DNA from: DATKDP01 sp035546335 | GTDB lineage: Bacteria > Acidobacteriota > Thermoanaerobaculia > Gp7-AA8 | NCBI GenBank assembly: GCA_035546335.1 | Contig: DATKDP010000025.1 | Coordinates: forward strand, 1 to 10,873 | DNA: 10,873 nt | Reading direction: 5' to 3' | Shown: positions 6,662-10,873 of the stretch, one piece after another | Position numbering within the stretch: the stretch's first letter is position 1 | How the letters are laid out: every line of letters starts with the position of its first letter | Made by a program: the position numbers and the translations under genes | The notes under the pieces: generated by a model | What the model saw: only the letters and a program-made list of their open reading frames with translations | The model's database searches: none | What the model was told of the DNA's origin: nothing

Positions 6662-6681
6662 AGGCTTTGCCAGTCTACGCT
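6662..6681. repeat. Dispersed repeat B, copy 2
   Basis: AGGCTTTGCCAGTCTACGCT matches 5032-5051 at 17 of 20 positions. Confidence 0.55.
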
Positions 6682-6696
6682 GCGGGCCGTGCCCGC

Positions 6697-6770
6697 TGGC
6701 TGGGAGACAGGGAGTCGAACCCCGATTGGCCGGTCCAGAGCCGGCTGTCTTACCATTAGACGATCTCCCA
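6697..6770 (-). tRNA. tRNA-Gln (anticodon CTG), CCA encoded
   Basis: On the minus strand the gene starts TGGGAGATCGTCTAATGGTA. The acceptor stem TGGGAGA/TCTCCCA pairs over seven bases. The D-arm has TAATGGTA, the anticodon stem is GCCGG/CCGGC around loop CTCTGGA, and the T-arm carries GGTTCGACTCC. The anticodon CTG (6736-6738) reads the Gln codon CAG. The discriminator is G (6700) and a weak U1-A72 pair opens the acceptor, both typical of bacterial tRNA-Gln. CCA is encoded at 6697-6699. The last 19 bases recur at 4285-4303. Confidence 0.95.
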
Positions 6771-6831
6771 GCACCGGCTCGCAGGAGCGTTTGCGCGAAC
6801 GGGAAACGCATTCGAACGGCACCGAATTCCA

Positions 6832-6860
6832 TTGACTCCCGGCACGTCCTGGCGCAATCT
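6832..6860 (+). promoter_or_regulatory. Weak candidate promoter for the zinc-ribbon gene
   Basis: TTGACT (6832-6837), 17 bases, then CAATCT (6855-6860). The -35 is good and the -10 is poor. The start codon is 17 bases further on, so the leader would be short. Confidence 0.3.
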
Positions 6861-6877
6861 GTTGATGAGGATCGAAC

Positions 6878-7210
6878 GTGCTGCCCGAAGTTTTCGAATG
6901 CCCCGAGTGCGATCGACAGTTCATCTTCGAGCTGATCGATGCCGACTCCGATCGGTCGATTCACTGTCCGCAGTGCAAGCGCTATCTCGGCGAAAAGGAC
7001 GTTCACTTCATCCTGCTCAGCGAGATCGAGGAACTGAGCGAGCGACTGCGGTTCGAGCGCGACCGGCTCGAGCGCGACGAAGCGGTGTACGGGATGGGCG
7101 AGTGCGACGCCGAGCTCCGCATCTACGGCAGCGAAGTCCACAAAGTCGTCGGCATCCTCCGCAAAGCCCTCCTCGATCTCGAATCCCTCAAGCAGAACTA
7201 CGACTCCTGA
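6878..7210 (+). CDS. Small zinc-ribbon protein with helical C-terminal half
   Basis: This 110-residue protein starts with GTG at 6878, with TGAGGA ending about seven bases upstream as ribosome binding site. Two CPxC knuckles, CPEC (Cys8, Cys11) and CPQC (Cys30, Cys33), make a likely structural zinc ribbon. The rest is charged and helical: EIEELSERLRFERDRLERDE is coiled-coil-like (about residues 48-68), and a second helix ends VVGILRKALLDLESLKQNY. I do not recognise a named family; a role in protein or nucleic-acid binding is only suggested by the fold. The tRNA-Gln gene lies upstream on the other strand. About 130 bases separate it from the CoA-transferase gene, which seems to have its own promoter. 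Confidence 0.8.
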   Translation: MLPEVFECPECDRQFIFELIDADSDRSIHCPQCKRYLGEKDVHFILLSEIEELSERLRFERDRLERDEAVYGMGECDAELRIYGSEVHKVVGILRKALLDLESLKQNYDS

Positions 7211-7324
7211 TCGCGGGCTCCCTCCTCCCCGTGCCCGACCCCGTCTTCTTTCATCCGATTACGGCATGCCCTCTCCCTCTCCCGGTCGGCTTCCCAGCGC
7301 CGGCAAACATCCACCCCCTCAAAG

Positions 7325-7333
7325 TGATATATC
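7325..7333 (+). promoter_or_regulatory. Putative extended -10 of the CoA-transferase gene
   Basis: TGATATATC (7325-7333) gives TGA followed by TATATC, an extended -10 form. The preferred ATG (7344) is ten bases downstream, so the leader would be only a few bases. There is no ribosome binding site before that ATG. Confidence 0.45.
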
Positions 7334-7343
7334 CCCTCTCGCA

Positions 7344-8537
7344 ATGCCGGCCGGACCTCTGCCCCTCGAGGGTCTCCTCGTCGCCGACTTCTCGCGGATC
7401 CTCGCGGGGCCTCTCTGCACGATGATGCTCGCCGATGCCGGCGCGCGGGTGATCAAGGTCGAGGAGCCCCGCCGAGGAGACGAGACGAGGCGCTGGGGGC
7501 CGCCGTTCGCGGAAGGGGAGAGCGCCTATTATCTCTCGGTCAATCGCAACAAGGAATCGATTGCGATCGATCTGCGAGCGGGAGAGGGGCAGGAGATCGC
7601 GAGGCGCCTGGTCGAGCGAGCCGACGTCGTGGTTCATAATTTTCTTCCGGCGCAGCAGGAGAAGCTGCGGTTGCGCGCGGAAGACGTGAAGGCGATGCAT
7701 CCCCGCGTGATCTACTGCGCGATCAGCGGATTCGATCCCGACGGACACGATCGGGAGCGGCCGGGGTTCGATCTGCTGGCGCAGGCGGCCGGAGGGCTCA
7801 TGGCGATCACCGGAACCGAAGATGGGGAGCCGACGAAGATCGGTGTCGCTCTCTCGGACGTGCTGACCGCGCATCATGCACATGGGGCGATCTGTGCGGC
7901 GCTGGTCCATCGCGAGAAAAGCGGAGAGGGCAGCGTGCTGGAGGTTTCGCTTCTCGGCTCGACGATCGCCTCGCTGATCAACGTCGGCCAGGCATATCTC
8001 CTGACAAGCCGGGAGCCGAAGCGTCTCGGCAACGCGCATCCGGCGATCGTCCCGTACGAGGCGTTTCGCGGAGCCGACGGCGCCTCGTTCGTCGTGGCCG
8101 CGGCGAGCGACCGTCAGTACGAGAGGCTCTGTCGCGACGTGCTCGGAGAGCCTCGCCTCTGCGACGACGAACGGTACGTGACGAATGCCCTCCGGGTTAC
8201 CCATCGTCGCGAGCTGATCGAGGCTCTCCAGGAGCGCTTCGTCACCCGGTCCGCGAGCGAATGGATCGAGCGCTGCCGCGCCGCCGGCATTCCGGCTGCG
8301 GCCGTGGCGTCGATGGAAGAGATCTTCGCGCCGGGTCCCTCCGATCCCACGATCACGATCGACCATCCCACGATCGGAGCGCTGCGGATGGCGCGCAGCC
8401 CGGTTGTGCGCGACGGGGTCCGCCCGGCGGACGCCTCACCGCCCCCACGCCTGGGCGAGCACACCGATTCCGTTCTCGCAGAGCTCGGCTACTCCGAGCC
8501 GCAGATCGCCGATCTCAGCACCCGCGGCATCCTCTGA
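7344..8537 (+). CDS. CaiB/BaiF family (class III) CoA-transferase
   Basis: This 397-residue protein transfers CoA between carboxylic acids in the cytoplasm. The N-terminus PLEGLLVADFSRILAGPLCT then MLADAGARVIKVEEP is the family signature. Conserved YYLSVNRNKESIAIDL, VVVHNFLP and RPGFDLLAQAAGGLM follow. Asp172 in GVALSDVLTAHHA is the probable catalytic aspartate that forms the acyl-anhydride intermediate (Asp169 in formyl-CoA transferase). The C-terminus has the usual PPRLGEHTDSVLAELGY. ATG 7344 is chosen because the family begins just before the PLEGLLVADFS block; an earlier in-frame ATG at 7266 would add 26 proline-rich residues and precede the presumed promoter. The substrate cannot be told from sequence, and no acyl-CoA pathway genes flank it. 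Confidence 0.9.
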   Translation: MPAGPLPLEGLLVADFSRILAGPLCTMMLADAGARVIKVEEPRRGDETRRWGPPFAEGESAYYLSVNRNKESIAIDLRAGEGQEIARRLVERADVVVHNFLPAQQEKLRLRAEDVKAMHPRVIYCAISGFDPDGHDRERPGFDLLAQAAGGLMAITGTEDGEPTKIGVALSDVLTAHHAHGAICAALVHREKSGEGSVLEVSLLGSTIASLINVGQAYLLTSREPKRLGNAHPAIVPYEAFRGADGASFVVAAASDRQYERLCRDVLGEPRLCDDERYVTNALRVTHRRELIEALQERFVTRSASEWIERCRAAGIPAAAVASMEEIFAPGPSDPTITIDHPTIGALRMARSPVVRDGVRPADASPPPRLGEHTDSVLAELGYSEPQIADLSTRGIL

Positions 8538-8614
8538 CCGGTCCTGAGTCGGGCAAAAGCCGGGCGACCCGAAGGAAGCCCGGTGTCGAGGGAGCGCCTT
8601 GTCGCAGGGGATTC
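8538..8614. other. Start of the noncoding gap before the ywiC-like gene
   Basis: The gap between the CoA-transferase and the next gene runs from 8538 to 8852. Apart from the palindromic element at 8615-8662, I see only weak promoter-like fragments between about 8790 and 8835. Confidence 0.4.
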
Positions 8615-8662
8615 CAATGCCCTGCCGTGGGCGACGTGGCAGGGCATTGCCAATGCCCTGCC
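8615..8662. repeat. Three-armed palindromic element, copy 1
   Basis: CAATGCCCTGCC occurs at 8615-8626 and 8651-8662, and its exact complement GGCAGGGCATTG lies between them at 8638-8649. The middle arm can pair with the left one (12 bp, 11-base loop) or with the right one (10-bp stem 8638-8647/8653-8662, loop TGCCA), so the two structures exclude each other. Related in sequence and layout to 9793-9832. Confidence 0.8.
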
Positions 8663-8852
8663 TTTCGGGATCTCAGGAGACTCGACGATTGGGATGAAGG
8701 GAGATCGCCCAGGCGAGCTCGGACTCGCGATCCCAGAACGCCGATCGTTCGGTGTCCCGAGGCCGCAGACCACCCAAAAATGCCCGCGAAATGTGACATC
8801 CGTCATTCTCTGATCGACAGACGCGAGATAGATTGAGCCCCTGGAGACCGCC

Positions 8853-9758
8853 ATGACGCCTGTCGAGCCTGCGCCGGCGATGCCGGCAGATCCGAGTTTT
8901 CCTTCGACCCCCACCCCGGAACTGCGACTCGCACCCGAGGGTCGGCGGCGACCTTCGGGCGACGATCGCCTGCGGGTTTCGCTCCGCGGCATCGCAGTAC
9001 CGGTCGAGCATGGCGGCTGGGGCATTGTCTTCGAGCCGGTCGTTCTCGGGCTCCTCGTGGCTCCCTCGATCGCGGCAATCTTCATCGCGATCGCCGCGGC
9101 CGGAACCTTTCTCGCGCGCCAGCCGGCGAAGATCGCCCTCAGCGATCTCCTGATCCGGCGGACCCGGTACGCCCGGACCGGGGTCGCGGCACGTTTCCTA
9201 TTTCTCTACGCGGCGATCGCCGTGTCGTCGCTCGCGCTGGCAACGCGCGTCGCCGGAGTCGAGATCCTGATCCCGCTCCTCGTCGCGGCGCCGCTCGCCG
9301 CGACTCAGTTCGTATTCGACGTTCGCGGCGCCAGCCGCTCGATCATCGCCGAGCTTGCCGGCGCGATTGCCATGGGAGCGACCGCCGGCATGATGGTCAT
9401 CGGCGCGGGCGAGGGTGCGACGATGGCCGCGATTCTCTGGGGCCTCGCCTCGGCGCGGAGCGTCACGGCGATCGTCTACGTCCGCGCCCGGCTGCGCCTC
9501 GAACAGGGACGCGCGGTGTCGGCCGTCCCCTCGGTGCTCGCCCATCTGGTCGTCCTTGGCGCCTGTCACGTTCTGTTCCGGTTCGAGCTCGCGCCGTTTC
9601 TCGCTCTCGTCGCCTTCGCGCTGCTCACGCTTCGCGCGAGTTTCGGCCTTTCGCCGTGGCGAATGCCACTCCCACCGAAACGCCTCGGCTGGAGAGAGAT
9701 CGCCTGGGGAGCCGCGTCGATTCTCCTGATCGCCGCCGGCTTCCGCGCCGGCATCTGA
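8853..9758 (+). CDS. YwiC-like polytopic membrane protein
   Basis: The ATG at 8853 has GGAG about eight bases upstream. The 301-residue product has a proline-rich, probably disordered, cytoplasmic leader (residues 1-44). Then comes the signature VPVEHGGWGIVFEPVVLGLL (residues 49-68), which matches the P-x-EHGxWG-x-x-x-EPxxLGLL start of the YwiC-like family (Pfam YwiC). Roughly eight hydrophobic segments follow, separated by short basic loops such as QPAKIALSDLLIRRTRYAR. The C-terminal block SPWRMPLPPKRLGWREI precedes a last helix. Function is unknown; B. subtilis ywiC lies near anaerobic respiration genes, but nothing of that kind is here. It is flanked on both sides by related palindromic elements and seems to be a single-gene unit. 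Confidence 0.85.
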   Translation: MTPVEPAPAMPADPSFPSTPTPELRLAPEGRRRPSGDDRLRVSLRGIAVPVEHGGWGIVFEPVVLGLLVAPSIAAIFIAIAAAGTFLARQPAKIALSDLLIRRTRYARTGVAARFLFLYAAIAVSSLALATRVAGVEILIPLLVAAPLAATQFVFDVRGASRSIIAELAGAIAMGATAGMMVIGAGEGATMAAILWGLASARSVTAIVYVRARLRLEQGRAVSAVPSVLAHLVVLGACHVLFRFELAPFLALVAFALLTLRASFGLSPWRMPLPPKRLGWREIAWGAASILLIAAGFRAGI

Positions 9759-9792
9759 CCCCGCAGGCCCACATCGCCTGCTCCCACATGTG

Positions 9793-9832
9793 GCCGGACA
9801 TTGCGGTGTGGCCGGACATTCCGATGTCCGGC
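9793..9832. repeat. Three-armed palindromic element, copy 2 (possible terminator of the ywiC-like gene)
   Basis: GCCGGACAT occurs at 9793-9801 and, 18 bases later, at 9811-9819. Its complement ATGTCCGGC lies at 9824-9832. The last two form a perfect 9-bp stem with loop TCCG. No T-run follows. Read in reverse, the arm ATGTCCGGCC matches ATGCCCTGCC of copy 1 at eight of ten positions, in opposite orientation. Confidence 0.75.
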
Positions 9833-10288
9833 TCGCCGCCTCTCGGCGGGATCTGACATTGATGGTTTCTGGGTTCGGGACTGCCCGTGGGGGTTGGGCC
9901 GCTGGCCGGCCCGCCAATCGGCGATGGCGTGAATTGCAACGCCTCCGCCTGCGACGGCGGGGACGCCGTCGCGATCGCGCGAGGACGCGCAATCCCCACG
10001 CAGACGCAACTCCCACGCAGATGAGCTACGCCTCCGATCAGCTCACATCCTCCTCAGCTCCGCAGAGGCCGAATTTTCAACTTCGGCTCCGTGACGATCT
10101 CGGAAGGATGCGGCGCGAAGCCGAAGGATCGGGCGGCGGCTTTGGGAGTGCGCGTCGACATGCGACCGCTTTGGGTCTGTCACACGAACGAGACGCCCTT
10201 GCCGAAACACCCGGACCCGCCGTACCGCGGGGGCGGAGGGTCATTCGCTGCCGCGCTCCCAGCCCAAGCTGCTAGGCGGCCGACCTCC
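9833..10288. other. Long noncoding stretch with hairpins, no supported gene
   Basis: Open frames exist on both strands, but none has a ribosome binding site or protein-like composition. Visible structures are a perfect 9-bp hairpin GCGACGGCG-GGGA-CGCCGTCGC (9951-9972), two CCCACGCAGA copies 17 bases apart (9995 and 10012), and GCCGAA/TTCGGC (10068-10087). The hairpin and repeats suggest degenerate repeat material. Confidence 0.5.
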
Positions 10289-10429
10289 TCAGAAGAATTC
10301 GTCCACCAATTGATAGTACGAAACCTTCTCAGCGTCGACGCCGCTAACGATCCCCGTTCACCGGCGCGGGCACGCCCCAAAGACGGTGAATTCATGAGTA
10401 ACGGTATCGCGTGCCCGTGTCCGGTGGAA
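10289..10429 (-). pseudogene. Possible remnant of a SnoaL/NTF2-like protein C-terminus
   Basis: On the minus strand one frame reads RDTVTHEFTVFGACPRR, a stop at 10358-10360, then TGIVSGVDAEKVSYYQLVDE and FF, then TGA at 10289-10291. HEFTV followed by KVSYYQLVDEFF resembles the last two strands of SnoaL-like proteins (a pattern like HxFTVxDGKIxxYxQYxD). About 17 foreign codons, including a stop, lie between the blocks. No start codon or upstream part is seen. The call is weak and rests on the residue pattern only. Confidence 0.3.
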
Positions 10430-10444
10430 CCGATGGTGAGCGGC

Positions 10445-10454
10445 GTGCTACGAT
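10445..10454 (+). promoter_or_regulatory. Putative leaderless promoter (GTGCTACGAT)
   Basis: GTGCTACGAT gives an extended -10 (TGC TACGAT, hexamer 10449-10454) six bases before the ATG at 10461. It is identical in ten bases and nearly in spacing to the promoter at 4960-4969. No -35 is visible. Confidence 0.5.
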
Positions 10455-10460
10455 TTTTCC

Positions 10461-10685
10461 ATGGCTGACGCGACCAAGCTTTTTGAAGAGGCGATGAACC
10501 TTCCGCTCGACGAGCGAGCCCGACTGGCTGAAGAGCTTCTGGCGAGCCTTGACGAGAAGGAAGAAGATGTCGAGGCCGCCTGGGCTGCCGGGATCAATCG
10601 GCGTGCTCAGGAGGTGCGGGATGGAGCGGGATGCAGCAAAGAGTCCGATGAGTTAGGCCGCGCGTGGAGGAACGCCGCGCGCTAG
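10461..10685 (+). CDS. Addiction-module antitoxin of the TIGR02574 type, without adjacent toxin
   Basis: This 74-residue protein begins MADATKLFEEAMNLPLDERA, then RLAEELLASLDEKEEDVEAAW. That is the signature of the small putative addiction-module proteins: a LPxxERxxLAExLLxSL block followed by an acidic stretch and WxxEIxRR (here WAAGINRR). Length is normal. The C-terminal part after residue 55 (GAGCSKESDELGRAWRNAAR) is less typical but still plausible. There is no ribosome binding site; a -10-like element six bases upstream implies a leaderless message. Such genes are normally followed at once by a ParE/RelE-type toxin. Here the stop is followed, two bases on, by the stop of a minus-strand gene, so the partner is missing. 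DNA binding and autoregulation are expected for antitoxins but not shown here. Confidence 0.75.
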   Translation: MADATKLFEEAMNLPLDERARLAEELLASLDEKEEDVEAAWAAGINRRAQEVRDGAGCSKESDELGRAWRNAAR

Positions 10686-10687
10686 AG

Positions 10688-10873
10688 CTAGATGCGACGC
10701 ATGTCATTCTGATCGGCCATGAATACGCTTCCATCATCTCCGGCAATCTCATACTGAACGATGTCTCCGGAGGCATACCCGTGCCGAATCGTGCCTTTGC
10801 CTCTCGGCGTGTCGACGCGTTCGCCCCTCCGAAACGTGAAGACCGATGATGCAGAGGGATCGTCCAGCGTCTT
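10688..10873 (-). CDS. C-terminal part of an unrecognised protein with an SH3-like barrel pattern
   Basis: The minus strand is open from the window edge to TAG at 10688-10690 and reads 61 residues, including FTFRRGERVDTPRGKGTIRH, then GYASGDIVQYEIAGDDGSVF and MADQNDMRRI. The GERVxTPxGKGTI...GDIVxYEI...DGSVF pattern of short strands and glycine turns looks like a small SH3/KOW-like barrel ending the protein. The start lies outside the window. It is tail-to-tail with the antitoxin gene, two bases apart. The opposite-strand reading (10664-10849) is less protein-like. No family name can be given. Confidence 0.65.
   Translation of the reverse strand, partial: KTLDDPSASSVFTFRRGERVDTPRGKGTIRHGYASGDIVQYEIAGDDGSVFMADQNDMRRI

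Larger units (their letters stand above)
6467..6696. other. Noncoding gap holding repeats and a hairpin
   Basis: No gene is supported here. The gap contains repeat A copy 2 (6603-6615), repeat B copy 2 (6662-6681) and the hairpin GCGGGC-CGT-GCCCGC (6682-6696), which directly abuts the CCA end of the tRNA-Gln gene. The hairpin lies just 3' of the tRNA on the minus strand and may aid termination, though no T-run follows. Confidence 0.5.

Noticed and set aside
7266..7343. Upstream ATG of the CoA-transferase adding 26 residues
   Set aside because: The added residues are proline-rich and unlike the family, and the likely -10 element (7325-7333) lies inside the extension.
7251..8366. Minus-strand open frame of 371 codons opposite the CoA-transferase
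   Set aside because: No domain, arginine-rich shadow composition, and fully covered by an unambiguous CoA-transferase gene.
9790..10021. Short direct repeats as a possible CRISPR array
   Set aside because: The repeats are 10-13 bases with 17-18 base periods and at most two copies; no spacers of constant length and no cas genes.
10091..10468. Plus-strand open frame of 125 codons before the antitoxin
   Set aside because: No ribosome binding site, overlaps the antitoxin start, and has low-complexity proline/arginine/alanine stretches; nothing family-like.
10664..10849. Plus-strand open frame after the antitoxin as a possible toxin
   Set aside because: It overlaps the antitoxin end and lacks ParE/RelE features. 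The opposite strand gives a far more protein-like reading that continues to the window edge.

Overview
This is a high-GC bacterial chromosomal window with long intergenic stretches rich in palindromes. Gene content (a TldD/TldE pair, a CaiB/BaiF CoA-transferase, a YwiC-like membrane protein, eroded addiction-module genes, and a REP-associated transposase remnant with hairpins) would fit Acidobacteriota or a similar high-GC soil or sediment lineage. That assignment is an inference; no taxonomic marker is present.

Layout. Positions 1-115 hold the C-terminal end of an IS200-type (REP-associated) transposase broken by one extra base, followed by three GC hairpins (124-235) and about 400 bases without genes. 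A two-helix membrane protein with a strong ribosome binding site lies on the minus strand (659-847). Next is a plus-strand operon: a small twin-arginine-signal protein (1054-1314), tldD (1319-2770) and tldE/pmbA (2767-4101). These would make a heterodimeric zinc metalloprotease, and the Tat signal sits on a separate small gene.

Positions 4285-6713 are bracketed by a 19-bp copy of the 3' end of the tRNA-Gln gene and by the gene itself (6697-6770, minus strand). Between them are a minus-strand pair (a 72-aa protein and a frameshifted nucleotidyltransferase-like gene), a divergent membrane-anchored, propeller-like protein (5168-6466), and two short dispersed repeat families. This looks like an accessory segment, but no integrase is visible.

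From 6878 the strand is mostly plus: a small zinc-ribbon/coiled-coil protein, a class III CoA-transferase, and a YwiC-like polytopic membrane protein. Two related palindromic elements (8615-8662 and 9793-9832) flank the ywiC-like gene, in opposite orientation and with base changes that preserve pairing. About 700 bases without an intact gene follow, including a possible SnoaL-like remnant. The window ends with an addiction-module antitoxin (10461-10685) that has no toxin beside it, meeting tail-to-tail the C-terminal end of an unrecognised minus-strand gene that leaves the window.

Several genes have a -10-like hexamer only a few bases before the start codon, often as GTGCTA, which suggests leaderless or near-leaderless transcripts.
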